This document shows, in pieces, positions 23,311-36,067 of a stretch of 64,000 nucleotides of DNA. The stretch is taken from the NCBI GenBank assembly GCA_034620365.1, contig JAQGEQ010000326.1:372001-436000 (forward strand). Reading direction: 5' to 3'. Position numbers and translations under genes: made by a program. Origin of the DNA: Pegea sp. RAD2-039 (taxonomy: Eukaryota > Chordata > Thaliacea > Salpida > Salpidae). Position 1 is the stretch's first letter. Each line of letters opens with the position of its first letter. Below the pieces are notes generated by a model that did no database searches, had not been told where the DNA came from, and saw only the letters and a list, made by a program, of their open reading frames with translations.

Positions 23311-24040
23311 TTAACTTTTATGAATATTATGAGTTCTTTCATGACATACAAGATTAGATTTTTGTGCAAATTTTCTCTTACAAAAAGTACATTCATATGG
23401 TTTCTCACCAGTATGAGTTCTTTCATGACTTAAAAGACTGGATTTTTGTGTAAATTTTTTTCCACAAGCAATACATTCATATGGCTTCTCACCAGTATGA
23501 GTTCTTTCATGAATTAAAAGACTGGAATTACGTGCAAATTTTCTTCCACAAGCAATACATTCATATGGCTTCTCACCAGTATGAGTTCTTTCATGACATA
23601 ACAAATAAGCGTTTTGACTAAACTTTCTTTCACAAACAATACATTCATAAGGCTTCTCACCAGTATGAGTTCTTTCATGACATAACAAATGGTGTTTTCG
23701 ACGAAATTTTCTTTCACAAGCAATACATTCATATGGTTTCTCACCAGTATGAGTTCTTTCATGACTTAAAAGACTAGATCTATCACTAAATTTTCTTTGA
23801 CAAACAATACATTCATATGGTTTCTCACCAGTATGAGTTTTTTCATGACTTAAAAGACTGGAATTATGTGCAAATTTTCTTCCACAAGCAATACATTCAT
23901 ATGGCTTCTCACCAGTATGAGTTCTTTTATGACTTAAAAGACTGGAGTTAAGTGCAAATTTTCTTTCACAAACAACACATTCATATGGCTTCTCGCCATT
24001 ATGAGTTCTCTCATGATCTAACAAATGGTGTTTTTTGACT
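23311..24040 (-). pseudogene. 5'-truncated C2H2 zinc-finger array, 8 full fingers
   Basis: The open frame encodes half of one finger plus eight complete C2H2 fingers with TGEKP linkers, ending THNIHKS-stop. The N-terminal domain and start codon are missing. At about 24041 the homology to zinc-finger genes ends abruptly and continues as an inverted copy of 7430-7830. No ATG precedes the first finger in frame (a TTG is the nearest start-like codon). The array itself has no frameshift or nonsense codon, and several units have the variant IACGRKF or IACERKF knuckle. It is likely a rearrangement-truncated pseudogene, unless an upstream exon is spliced on. Confidence 0.8.
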
Positions 24041-24825
24041 CTCCAGTTGATTTATGAATTCATCAAATTTAATATATTACACAAAAGTTCTGCTGAAAAA
24101 CTTTTTTCTTCTAGAATATATTTAGAATATCTAGATATTCATATAACGATATCTAGAAGAATATCTTCTAGAGTATATTCGTTTTTAATCGATCTTGTAA
24201 CTGCTGATACTGAAACTATGTTTTAACTCTAAAATCAACGAAATCATTGAATTAGTAAGAATTCGGAAGCAATTTTCATTGAAAAACTAAAAAGATAACT
24301 GTTAACTACGTATATTTTTGCAGTTGGACGAGGATATGAGAATTATATACTTTTATTATTTTGAGAGTTGGCTTCGTTTATATTAGGAGAATCCACATAG
24401 CCATAAAAGGCATTTAAAGATGAATTCTTTTAAATATTATAGAAGTAAGACAATGGGGGGAAGATTAACTACAGCGAAACAAATTGTTAGACGATTGTGT
24501 TTTGTTGATTAGCAACAAATCTGACGTATAAATAATAAAACCAAATAGTTTGTAAAGATCTTATCTAATAAAAAAGTTTAAAATAAACTAACTGCTAAAC
24601 AACCAGCAAAATATGGTTCATCTGATTTTTTTCCAAATTTAAAAAAGATTAAAAAGTCGCTTAATTTTTTATCAACCTATAATTGTAAGTTTGATGTAAA
24701 CATTTGGGTAATAAATGACTCAGTACTGTAGCAGATGAGAGTAATTATGATGATTGAATTGTTGATAAAATGTATTATTAAGATGCATTTATTTTTAATA
24801 TGAAATGATAAAAAGAATTCATTAA
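24041..24825 (-). repeat. Inverted copy of 7000-7830 material
   Basis: Positions 24041-24500 mirror about 7430-7830. Positions 24500-24790 mirror the interspersed repeat at 7095-7360. The junction with the finger array is at about 24041. A 63-codon open frame at 24035-24226 is part of this copy and has no recognisable content. Confidence 0.75.
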
Positions 24826-24829
24826 ATTG

Positions 24830-25740
24830 AAAAATAGATAGTTTAAGATCGAAACTTTAGTTTCTTGCCACTACACTCAAAAGTAGTTACTAATCTCTAT
24901 ATTAATCTGCTAATGAAATTCTACTAAGAGATAATATTAACAACAAAAAATCTTAGATATCATAATAAAAATACTATAATATGATTAATAATTATATATT
25001 AATATTATATTTAGTAATACTATAATTACTAATCTTTAAATTGTGATCCATTAGTAAGAAACATCTATTTATACATTAGTTTCATTTAAATTATAAGCCT
25101 CGTTATAAATTACTAATATAGTTAATTAGGTTATGAATACCTAAGACATTCTCTTTTAAAATAATTTGTATTTAAACATATAAAAGAAGTGTACACAAAT
25201 CATAAAGAAATAATATAAAATATTTCTTTTATCACAAAGTTAAATGGTTTTAAAAAACCTTATTAAGAGCTTTCTAAAAAAATTATCGACCTCAGGCAAA
25301 AATTGAACTGTAATAATATCGTTTTTTTGGAAGTTTTTTCTCTTTTCAAACTAAATCGGGATTAAACTTTTTAAGATAGAGTTTTCAGCTTAATTTTATA
25401 TATTTTTTACATTTTTTTGAAAAAATAAGTTTAAATAATTAAAATTTAAAAGAAACTTCTAGAAAATTAATACTTTTATGTTGCTTTAAAAGAAACAAAA
25501 AAGGAATGCAAGCTGCATTAACAAATTCTCTTAATAAGTTTAGATTTGTAGTTACTCGATATTGCTGAAAAATTTTAATGCACAACAAATATTAATAGCA
25601 AAACAGTAAAATCATCAAAATAATAATCGACAAGTTACAAAATCCAAACTGCAGAAGCTTCTAGAACTTTGATTCTGTCATCATAATTTGCGTGCAAACA
25701 TTTTTATGTTTCTAACATTGCTTTCAAAATTATGTGCAAT
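24830..25740 (+). repeat. Subfamily 1 5' flank copy without a gene
   Basis: Inverse of about 4080-4930 and parallel to 51340-51780 and 61150-61400. The match stops at about 25740, where 21200-type sequence begins, giving a sharp rearrangement junction. Confidence 0.75.
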
Positions 25741-25744
25741 AAAA

Positions 25745-26510
25745 ATGTAGATTTTATATAAAAAACCATATGAAAAGATTGGTTGATATTCTAAAATTAT
25801 TATATATAATATGCTATATGAAATAAAATCATTTCTAAAAGTACTAGTCCATAACTTACCCGATTGGTCTTTTGAAATTAACATCCTTAGAATTAACATA
25901 TTGAGTTGCTAAGACAGTTTGAATTGCTTTCCTTATTTTGTAACTTTATACGTAAAAAAGGAGAACTAATAAATGCTAATTTGTTACCAGTCCATTTTAA
26001 TCTAATCGATGAAATTGCTTTAAATTGCTAGAATGTTTTTGAACCATTTTGTTTCATTACTTATACGTCAGATTTGTTTGTATTTTAGTTCCTATTTCTT
26101 CACACATATATTTCTTCACAAATTAAAACAGGATTTGTACATTATATTGTCAGATTTTTTTTTCTGTTGATCCTTTTGAGCGCCTGTGACTTTTGATGGT
26201 TTTTCATCTTTAAATCTCGAACAACGGAATAAGTTGCTAAATGAGATAGAATGTTTTTCCTTTTTTATATTCTTTGTTATATTGTAGTTTTCTTAATTTA
26301 ATTCCAATACATCAGACGTACTGAGAAATGTTGATTTGTTACATTGATGGTTTTATGAATGATTTTAAAGTAATAATTAATAATTGATAAATCTTCAAAA
26401 AAAGAATTACAAAAATCAACGGTACAAAAAGTGCGATGTGTATCTCAAAAAACTATAAAATAATAAAACTTAAAAGAGTATTTCAAGTTTGAGGCAAATA
26501 TAAATGACTA
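25745..26510 (+). repeat. Direct copy of 21200-21960
   Basis: Shared blocks include CCATAACTTACC-GATTGGTC, TTACCAGTCCATTTTAATC and TGTGCGATGTGTATCTC-like sequence. An inverted copy lies at 54470-55240. Confidence 0.75.
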
Positions 26511-26858
26511 CTTAAAAACTCAATAAATCATTGGAAAAATCACCAGAAATTAGAAGTAGTTTAAAAGCAATTGATCTTTACAGTAGTTGTTTTTAAGCCC
26601 ACCTCTAACAATCCTATTTAATTAGCAAAAATAATAAATTATCCAATTTAGATATCTTTTATAAAATATTACCCTAAATATACTTGTAAATGAAACTTCT
26701 TGTAATTGTTATAATAAATATTCATATCTCAATCTATTTCATTTAATGACTTTAATTTGTAAATAAGAATAACAGAAAATTGTTTCAAATGCATTAAAAA
26801 GAAGTTAAGTAATAAATCCACAATTTTCGTTTGATGAGGAGGGCTCTGCTGGTATTGA
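26511..26858. other. Intergenic DNA 3' of the PAH gene
   Basis: Low-GC sequence up to about 26820. From about 26820 the composition changes to a more GC-balanced one, continuous with the PAH gene. No duplicated partner was recognised. Confidence 0.4.
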
Positions 26859-27510
26859 CTACTTCCTGCGCGATTGTTTCTTGTTGGTGCTTCTCCCATT
26901 TTTTCTCTTTTTTGCTCGCTTTTTTTCGTCTGCTGCCATCTGGTGGTTTGTGTTACAATTAATGACATTATCAAATAGAGTAAGCCTGATGTTACTGACC
27001 ACTGATATTTGCGTACTAGCTACAGAGGAGTTAGAAGAAAGTGCACAACTTTCGTCAGTGAGAACAGGAGCAAAAAATCTTAATTCACGCAAGAGGTCAT
27101 CATTTCCTTTTAAAAGTTGGGACAGCTGTCCGCCAATTAGTGTTTAGCAAGTTATCTTACTTTTTGATTAACTGTTGCTCACCTGACTGTATACTTCAGA
27201 TTCGGACAAAATCGGGGTAAAAGTATATTTCGAGATTTTGAGATCATCCTGTTCTTTCATATATTTGTTCAAAATTGCCAAAAACGAGTGAAAGATATCC
27301 GGTTGTGATTTAAAACGATTCTAAGCGACCAAAAATTGTAATACCAAGCTATAAGGTTCATCAGAATCTTACTTTGATCTTGTTAACGAACTTGATAGCA
27401 TACTCATATGTTATGGGATCATTTTGGTCATTCGATACAGAAACAGAATCTGTAAATTCACAGTTAGTCGCAAGGATCAATTTTTCATCAGGTGTGTGTC
27501 GATTGTCCAT
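26859..27510 (-). CDS. Single-PAH-domain protein related to Sin3 PAH2 (three exons)
   Basis: Exons 27510-27373, 27320-27183 and 27125-26859 join to 180 codons. Introns of 52 nt (GTAAGA...TTAG) and 57 nt (GTGAGC...ACAG) both fall in phase 0. ATG context is AAAATGG. Residues about 34-115 match the paired amphipathic helix domain 2 of Sin3 in order. They contain a helix with AIKFVNKIK, then NRFKSQPDIF and FLAILNKYMKEQ, a TFTPILSESEVYSQ turn, and LLKGNDDLLRELRFFAP. The intron positions fall exactly at KIK/NRF and VYSQ/LSQ, which makes the model compelling. The C-terminus is Ser-rich and then strongly basic (DEKKRAKKRKNGR), probably a nuclear signal. Sin3 itself is far longer, with several PAHs and an HDAC-interaction domain, none of which is seen here. 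Known role of PAH2: binding short helical repression motifs of DNA-binding factors. Inferred role: a decoy or adaptor for Sin3-binding repressors. Codon use is less A+T-rich than that of its neighbours. Confidence 0.82.
27126..27182 (-). other. Intron 2 of the PAH gene (57 nt)
   Basis: Donor GTGAGC follows codon CAG at 27183-27185, and acceptor ACAG ends at 27126. It contains in-frame stops, so it must be removed for the domain to be completed. Confidence 0.8.
27321..27372 (-). other. Intron 1 of the PAH gene (52 nt)
   Basis: Donor GTAAGA follows codon AAA at 27373-27375, and acceptor TTAG ends at 27321. Removing it joins KIK to NRF exactly as in Sin3 PAH2 domains. Confidence 0.8.
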
Positions 27511-28430
27511 TTTTGTTAAACTTCAGCAGATTAAAAAATATGCAAAATTTTCTGTCTGAAAGCAGCATAAGTATAATTTACTTTTCAAAAATTAGAGTTT
27601 TCGAGCTTACAGATTAAAAAACAACTAACCTAAGTAGAAATTACAGATTCAAATGCTTAATTCTAGAATAAAATATATTGCAAAAAGATGTTGACTAAAA
27701 CAGTATAAAATATTAATTAAGACTCAATGGAAGGATTAAATTTAAAATGAAAATATTGCTATTATTCCAGCTTTTTCAGTTTTAAAATAATAATAATAAT
27801 TTAGACTTTTTAAAAACACTAAATGCATAGAAGTATTCATGATGTATATATGCTAGTAGTCTATTTGCATCATCCAAAATAAGATTTATTATGAAATACA
27901 GAAAAACATTGAAAATGATACTTCAACAAAAATTATAGAAAGTTTTCGATTTTAAATCAGTTTAAATAACTAATGTATCTAAGAAAATACGAAAAGAATA
28001 AAAGAATTAAACATTGCTTTTTGCAGAAAAAGCTAGTAAGTAAACTGTTAATTTGGATTTGAGTTTTAGACATTTACCTTTGAGAAATAAATATAGTTAA
28101 CATTTTTAGTAAAAAATAAATTATTTTGAAGCTTTTGTTGATCAATCTGAAATATTTACTTATTTTCATAACATTTTCTATATTCAAAAAAAATATGATT
28201 ACTATCTAAAAATAGATATACTGAAGCTATAACTAACACTTAAGGAGAGAAACGATAAAAAAGTCAATAACACGAGATACAGTGAAGACTAAACAAAACA
28301 TTATTTAGTGATCAAAAGAATGAACAAAATAGGATCATTACAGAACCGAATTATAGCATAAAAATAACAATCCTAGATGTAGAAGATTAAAAAAGAATGA
28401 AACATCGCCCTTCTAACTATATATGTTACA
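27511..28430. other. Upstream region of the PAH gene, no further exon recognised
   Basis: Unique A+T-rich sequence without recognised partners elsewhere in the window. A promoter or 5' UTR exon of the PAH gene would be expected here, but no motif is convincing. Confidence 0.4.
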
Positions 28431-29330
28431 AAAATTTTTATCTAGTAATAAAAAACTCTCACATAGATGATAATACATATTTAAGTTTCATGGAAATGTA
28501 CAAGGAATTTATAACTTACAAACCAAGATAATCTAACAAAAATTAACTTAAAGTCTAATACTCTGACAGTGTTAAGCATTCACTTCAAATTTTTAATTTC
28601 AAATGTTTGAAAAGTTGATGTCTAAACTCTATACCTGCAATAACTTCACAAAAATCAATACTAGCAAATGTCTTATAAAATTAAGCAAGCTACATAAGTT
28701 TACAAAAAATCGAAAATCTTTCATGATCATCTAACAATGATCATTTTTTCGTTATTGGCATTAAGTTTACAAGTAACTAAAAGAGGCAAAAAAGAGCAAC
28801 AAAACCTAATAATTTAATATAATTATAATAATATATATAACACAAATGACGTTACCAAACATTTAAACTGTTGGTCAAAGTCTTCTTAAGAATATATATA
28901 TATGTTTGATTTATAAAAAAGTATTATTAATCTTCAAAACAGTTTGGAGAAATTATAATTCTGAAAGTAATGTTAGAAACAAAACAATCTTTGCAAGCAA
29001 ATTTTGATTAGAATATCAAAGTTATATAAGCTTTTGCTATTTTGATTTTGTTGGTTGCTGATTAACATTTGGATACTTTTGCTGTTTAATATTATAAAGC
29101 GACTTTTTGGTACATTACATTTCTATATTATTAAAAAGTAACTGCAAAATCCAAACTTTGTAAGAGTATTTGTTCATTCAGTTTTTATTATTTTTTATTT
29201 TTTAAAGTTACAAATAAACAATAAATTTCAAGAAATACTTATAGATATTAATCATTTAAAGTTTTTGTTTTTAAAAAACCTCTAAAAAACTATTCTAAAA
29301 TCTATTATTATTTTTGGATGAGTCTGTGGG
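28430..29330 (-). repeat. Subfamily 2 5' flank copy without a gene
   Basis: Parallel to 34180-35050 and 42400-43260 (blocks AAATTAAGCAAGCTACATAAG and AATGACGTTACC). The coding end of the flank is missing. At about 29470 it switches to type 3 3' flank sequence. Confidence 0.75.
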
Positions 29331-29479
29331 TATGTTTGGCTGAATACAGTAATTAAGTACTAGAAAAACGTTTTTTCACAAAAATGAATATTAAAGCGAT
29401 ATAACAAATATGTACCATCTACAAAAAAATGATTATGTAAAGTGTTAAGGTAGAATTTCAAGAAGAACAGTAAAAGGTT

Positions 29480-30526
29480 TGCTTTGATAATTAGAGTTCC
29501 ATTTAAATTAGCAACTTAATGGTTGGTTCGATAATTAGAATTACCAAGAGCTGAAATGGATCTACAGTTATATATCTAGCGTAGAAGTAGTAAACCCAAT
29601 AGTTTAAAACACTCTAGCAACTTGCTTACAAGAATATTAATCGTAAAGTTTAAAAATGATGGAGTAGTAACCGATAAGAAAATATTAGTTTTTCTGCCGT
29701 TCCTCCGAGGTTACAAAATTATAAAGTAATTTAAACTATTTAAAAAACTCAATCTGTTAATTTTGATCTAACTATTTGGGTAAGAAACAATCAAGTGCTA
29801 TAGAAGATGATTTATTTATGATGATGTAATTGTCGATAATATGAAATGTTAAAAAACTTCTTTTTCTAAATTTATAGTATGAAGAGGATAACAACATTTA
29901 TTGTTTTTATCTCCAACAAGCATTTTAAGAAAGGAAATAGATTTTAAGATTTCAAAAATTAGTTTTCTCGTAAAAATTGCAATAATTACTAAAAACTGTA
30001 GTTTTACTTTCATAATAAAAACAAAACACAAAAATAATCAGTTATGTAAACATATAAGGATTTAACGAATCTTTTGATGGTAACTAAAAAGTAACCGTGA
30101 TTTCAATTGCCTTTGTCAACTATAAAAATTTAATTACTTTCAAAAACTTGTTGAAATATAATAGAAGATGTTATCAAATACATAAAATACAAACTTTGAA
30201 AATTAAGGAATACAAGCAAATTTTTTAATAGTTTATAAAAACGATTTACGAAAATAACAACATAAGAATACTAACTTTAGTTTAAAGTAAAAAATTAAAT
30301 GAATAACCTTTATGATTTATTGCAGATTTACACACTATTTCAATAATAGAGCAATCATTAAAATAGTTAATTAAAGCATAAATTGCAACAACCTGCCAAA
30401 CAAAAAATCATTATTTGGTTTCCTTTAAACTCCAAGATCTTTATATAGTTAAGTTACTCATCAGTTTAAACACATTTTCATTTATCCATACTTGAATTGT
30501 GAGTAAACGTTTACTGCAAGATGATT
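29480..30526 (-). repeat. Type 3 3' flank copy
   Basis: Downstream DNA of the 30.5-33.4 kb gene, paralogous to 22190-23310(-) and 53073-54100(+). Confidence 0.8.
29849..30013 (-). CDS. Conserved small ORF in type 3 3' flank, copy 2
   Basis: 54 codons from ATG, begins MKVKLQFLVIIAIF. Homologous to 22635-22799 and 53592-53756. See the first copy for interpretation. Confidence 0.25.
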   Translation of the reverse strand: MKVKLQFLVIIAIFTRKLIFEILKSISFLKMLVGDKNNKCCYPLHTINLEKEVF

Positions 30527-30890
30527 TTACTTTTTATGATTAAAATGAGTTCTTTTGTGGTATGACAGACTGGAATTTTGACTAAATTTTCTTCCACAAA
30601 CCAGACATTCATATGGTTTCTCACCAGTATGAGTTCTTTCATGACATAACAAAGTAGTTTTTCGACTAAAATTTCTTTCACAAACAATACATTCATATGG
30701 CTTCCCACCAGTATGAGTTCTTTCATGGCATAACAAATGGGTTTTTTGACTAAACTTTCTTTCTCAAACAATACATTCATATGGCTTCTCGCCAGTATGA
30801 GTTCTTTCATGGCATAAGAAATGGGTTTTTTGACTAAACTTTCTTTCTCAAACAATACATTCATATGGCTTCTCGCCAGTATGAGTTCTT

Positions 30891-31678
30891 TCATGGCGTA
30901 ACAAATTGTTTTTTTGACTAAACTTTCTTTCACAAACTGTACATTCAAATGGCTTCTCACCAGTATGAGTTTTTTCATGGCATAAGAAATGGGTTTTTTG
31001 ACTAAACTTTCTTTCACAAACAATACATTCATATGGCTTCCCACCAGTATGAGTTCTTTCATGGCATAAGAAATGGGTTTTTTGACTAAACTTTCTTTCT
31101 CAAACAATACATTCATATGGCTTCTCGCCAGTATGAGTTTTTTCATGGCGTAACAAATTGTTTTTTTGACTAAACTTTCTTTCACAAACTGTACATTCAA
31201 ATGGCTTTTCACCAGTATGAGTTCTTTCATGACATAACAAATGGGTTTTTCGACTAAATTTTCTTTCACAAACTGTACATTCAAATGGCTTCCCACCAGT
31301 ATGAGTTCTTTCATGGCATAAGAAATGGGTTTTTTGACTAAACTTTCTTTCTCAAACAATACATTCATATGGCTTCTCGCCAGTATGAGTTCTTTCATGG
31401 CATAAGAAATGGGTTTTTTGACTAAACTTTCTTTCTCAAACAATACATTCATATGGCTTCTCGCCAGTATGAGTTTTTTCATGGCGTAACAAATTGTTTT
31501 TTTGACTAAACTTTCTTTCACAAACTGTACATTCAAATGGCTTCTCACCAGTATGAGTTTTTTCATGGCATAAGAAATGGGTTTTTTGACTAAACTTTCT
31601 TTCACAAACAATACATTCATATGGCTTCCCACCAGTATGAGTTCTTTCATGGCATAAGAAATGGGTTTTTTGACTAAA
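30891..31678 (-). repeat. Copy 1 of an identical segment of about 790 bp
   Basis: Read side by side, positions about 30891-31678 and 32151-32938 are identical, at an offset of 1260 bp (15 units of 84 bp). Confidence 0.85.
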
Positions 31679-31858
31679 TGTTCTTTCACAAACAATACAT
31701 TCATATGGCTTCTCGCCAGTATGAGTTTTTTCATGGCGTAACAAATTGTTTTTTTGACTAAACTTTCTTTCACAAACTGTACATTCAAATGGCTTCTCAC
31801 CAGTATGAGTTTTTTCATGGCATAAGAAATGGGTTTTTTGACTAAACTTTCTTTCTCA

Positions 31859-32023
<165 letters not shown>

Positions 32024-32150
32024 TCAAACAATACATTCATATGGCTTCTCGCCAGTATGAGTTCTTTCATGGCATAAGAAATGGGTTTTTTGACTAAATG
32101 TTCTTTCACAAACAATACATTCATTTGGCTTCTCGCCAGTATGAGTTTTT

Positions 32151-32938
32151 TCATGGCGTAACAAATTGTTTTTTTGACTAAACTTTCTTTCACAAACTGT
32201 ACATTCAAATGGCTTCTCACCAGTATGAGTTTTTTCATGGCATAAGAAATGGGTTTTTTGACTAAACTTTCTTTCACAAACAATACATTCATATGGCTTC
32301 CCACCAGTATGAGTTCTTTCATGGCATAAGAAATGGGTTTTTTGACTAAACTTTCTTTCTCAAACAATACATTCATATGGCTTCTCGCCAGTATGAGTTT
32401 TTTCATGGCGTAACAAATTGTTTTTTTGACTAAACTTTCTTTCACAAACTGTACATTCAAATGGCTTTTCACCAGTATGAGTTCTTTCATGACATAACAA
32501 ATGGGTTTTTCGACTAAATTTTCTTTCACAAACTGTACATTCAAATGGCTTCCCACCAGTATGAGTTCTTTCATGGCATAAGAAATGGGTTTTTTGACTA
32601 AACTTTCTTTCTCAAACAATACATTCATATGGCTTCTCGCCAGTATGAGTTCTTTCATGGCATAAGAAATGGGTTTTTTGACTAAACTTTCTTTCTCAAA
32701 CAATACATTCATATGGCTTCTCGCCAGTATGAGTTTTTTCATGGCGTAACAAATTGTTTTTTTGACTAAACTTTCTTTCACAAACTGTACATTCAAATGG
32801 CTTCTCACCAGTATGAGTTTTTTCATGGCATAAGAAATGGGTTTTTTGACTAAACTTTCTTTCACAAACAATACATTCATATGGCTTCCCACCAGTATGA
32901 GTTCTTTCATGGCATAAGAAATGGGTTTTTTGACTAAA
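32151..32938 (-). repeat. Copy 2 of an identical segment of about 790 bp
   Basis: Partner of 30891-31678. It implies very recent duplication or gene conversion. Confidence 0.85.
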
Positions 32939-33419
32939 CTTTCTTTCTCAAACAATACATTCATATGGCTTCTTGCCAGTATGAGTTCTTTCATGACATA
33001 ACAAAGTGTTTTCGACTAAACTTTCTTTCACAAACTATACATTCATATGGCTTCTCACCAGTATGAGTTCTTTCATGATAAACAAGCTGAGATTTGAATT
33101 TAAATTTCTTGTTACAGTCTAAGCATTCATATTTGATTTTGAAATTAGATGATTGTTTGTTTTCTTCATTATTTTCTTTCCCTTTGAATGCTGTTGTATC
33201 GCTGTTAGTCTCTTTATAAGGGAAACTTGTATTTGTTGGAATTTCTTTAGTATTATTTAAACTAGTTTGATCAGCATGACGTTTATACAAGCTATATACT
33301 CCACCAGAAGTGTTTACCAAAATTTTCTTTTCTGCAATTTCATTATTAAAAGTTTTCTCATCATCATCTGATGACAGTTTTCTTTTTCGTGCAAATTTGC
33401 TTCTTTGTATAAAGTTCAT

Positions 33420-35580
33420 TTTCAAGTTAATAGGCTGAAGAAAAAAAAACGTTTTTTATTTAAAAATATGTATATAAAATAATTTTAGTATTAAATGATA
33501 TAATATTTTTATATGATATATAAAGTTTGTTTACTAATGAAAACAGTCAAGTTTAGATCAAGTTTAGTAAAAGTCTTAACCATAAATCGTTGATGTTCTA
33601 TATACATATTTTTATTTAAAACGAATTTGAATAACAGTTTTTTGTAAACTTTTGCAAGTATTTTCACAAATTGTTGTTTATAGTTCTATAAGTTCTAATA
33701 AGTAAATAGAAAAAAATTCTTCTATAGAAAAGGAAATTTTTTTTTTACATATAGAAGTTACGAGGGCAAAACACGTTTGCTTGTGAAAATGATAACATGA
33801 GTTCAGAAACTAAAAATAAAAAAGTATGTAATTAATGTAAGATTTAACAGTGTTTAAAATAGATCAACAAGATGTTAAACCTTAATTTTACAGATTTTAA
33901 TCTGCAGTTATTTATCTCATATTCAAGTGTAAAGTCCTCAATAGGATTAATTTGTATGATGTTACATTAATAGTGAGCAACGATTAATCAAAAAATAAAT
34001 CACACTATTTCTAGTTATTTTAATTACAAAAATAATTAGTTATATTTATATATATATTATATTTTAGTTATAGTTAGAGAATATTCTAATCAAAAGTCAA
34101 GACTTATTATTGACTTATTGAATATACATTAGATTTAATTTAGAAACGATAAGCTCAACCTCAAAAAATACATATTTAAATATCATGGAAATGTATACTG
34201 AATTTATAACTTACAAGCCAACATAAACAAACAGAAACTGACTTAAAGTCTAATATTTTGACAATTATAAACATTTACTAATCATTTTTATTTTAAAAAG
34301 TTTGAAAATTTAATGTATAAACGGAATACCAGCAAAAACTTAACAAAAATCAATACTAGCAATTGTCTTCTAAAATTAAGCAAGCTACATAAGTTTACAA
34401 AACATCAAAAATCATTCATGATCATCTAACAACAATCATTTTTCTATTGGCATTAAGTTTACGCGCAACTAAAAGAGGCAAAAGAGACCAACAAAACCTT
34501 ATAATTAAACATAATCATAAAATAAATTCTAAAAATATATATAAATATACAAATGACGTTACCAAACATAATAACTTTTGGTCAAAGTCTTCTTAAGAAC
34601 ATATATATATATGTTTGATTTATAAAAGTGATTTATTAATCTTCAAAATAGTTTGGAGAAATTATAATTTTGAAAGTGATGTTAGAAACAAAACAATCTT
34701 TGTATGCAAATTCTGATGAAAATATCAAAGTTATAGAAGCTTTTACTATTATGATTTTGTTGAATGTTGATTATTATTTTAATGATTTTTCTGCTTTGTT
34801 CTCAATATTTTAGTACTTTTAAATTTTTTATTATTATAAAGTAACTGCAAAATCCAACTTCGAAAGAATATTTTTTCATTCACTTTGTTTTATTTTTAAT
34901 ATTTTATATTTTAAAGTTACAAACAACGAATAAATTTCAAGAAACACTTATAAATATTATTCATTTCAATTTTTTTTACAACCTCTGAAAGACTATTCTA
35001 AAAGGTATTATTATTTGTGGATGAGTTTGTGGGTATGTATGACTGAATACAGTAATTAAGTACTAGAAAAACTTTTTTTCGCAAAAAATAATATTAATGC
35101 GATATAACAATTTTGTACCATCTACAAAGCAATGATTTATTGAAGTTTTAACATAGAATTTCAAAAGGACAGTAAGAGGTACATTTTAATTCACAAAGCT
35201 ATAAACAATAAGTGGAAAAGTAGTGTTGTTATTGTTAGTAGTGATAGTAGAATATTTTACCATTTACGTAAGTGTTTCATCCCCTATTACTCTGTATAGA
35301 TAGTTCATTCTGTAGTTGACAGTGGTTTTTTGGTAGTGTTTTGTTAGTTATCTTCGCTATTAGTTTCCTTTTACCAATTCAATAAAGCTAAAGATGAAAG
35401 TTTTCAGATATGGAGTTTTAATATCAGATTTTCAAAACTGTTCAAAATAATAGTCTTAGCTAAATGCTCTTGGCTGTCAAATTATTAGAATTGAATTAAA
35501 TTTTTTTAGTTTATATTGCCCTATCTGTATGTACCTACAACTTTTATATATATTAATGGTAAATAAATTGTTAATTTTCT
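33420..35580 (-). repeat. Subfamily 2 5' flank copy, long form
   Basis: Matches 41634-44130(-). The distal part (35100-35560, block CATCCCCTATTACTCT) also recurs inverted at 60060-60540. It separates two divergent genes, 33419(-) and 36068(+). Confidence 0.8.
33743..33787 (-). promoter_or_regulatory. Conserved upstream block with candidate 5' splice site
   Basis: Minus-strand AAGCAAACGTGTTTTGCCC then TCGTAACTTCTATAT and GTAAAA. About 330 bp upstream of the ATG at 33419. See 15558-15600. Confidence 0.45.
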
Positions 35581-36067
35581 TTAGTTGAGTTTTTTTTAAC
35601 TTTCTTCTGTATTTTATTTTGTTTTTAAAGTTTCAGTTTTCATTTCCATTTATTTTCTGCATTTTAAGTAAATCAAAATCAACACTTAAATTTGAATTTC
35701 ATGAGTATATTGAAAATATTGAGTTAATTATATTTATCATTAAGACTTAATCACTGATATTTTTTAAAAGTTTAAAATGTTAAAAGAACCTTTTGTTTTT
35801 ACAAAGTTAATTTTAAATACTATTATGTATGTGAAACATGATAAATTTATGTTTTAGCCTTCCAGAAAATTTTTGTTTAAGTGTGAATGGTTTACTGTTA
35901 CAATTGGTTTACAAACTATATCACATGAAATAAATTAATAAGGAATATAACTCTGTAAGAAAATCTTTAAATTAACTATTTATTGTTTCATTATTATTTT
36001 TTTAAATTTGTAATAGATGTTTTAATAACAACAATTTTTTCTTTAAATTTAGAATATTAAGTAAATA
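35580..36067 (+). repeat. Subfamily 1 5' flank copy, proximal part
   Basis: Shares GTATGTGAAACATGATAAA and the TCACATGAAATAAATTAATA block with 52100-52300 and 61750-61900, and with 3600-3750 inverted. A candidate acceptor TTTAAATTTAG ends at 36052, 15 bp before the ATG at 36068. Confidence 0.75.

Noticed and set aside
26729-26974. 81-codon minus-strand frame overlapping the PAH gene
   Set aside because: It is a different frame of exon 3 and its 3' sequence. The PAH frame explains the conserved residues.
26881-27147. 88-codon + strand frame
   Set aside because: It lies opposite PAH exon 3 and part of intron 2. The minus strand has the domain and the splice sites.
27374-27559. 61-codon + strand frame
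   Set aside because: Antisense shadow of PAH exon 1.
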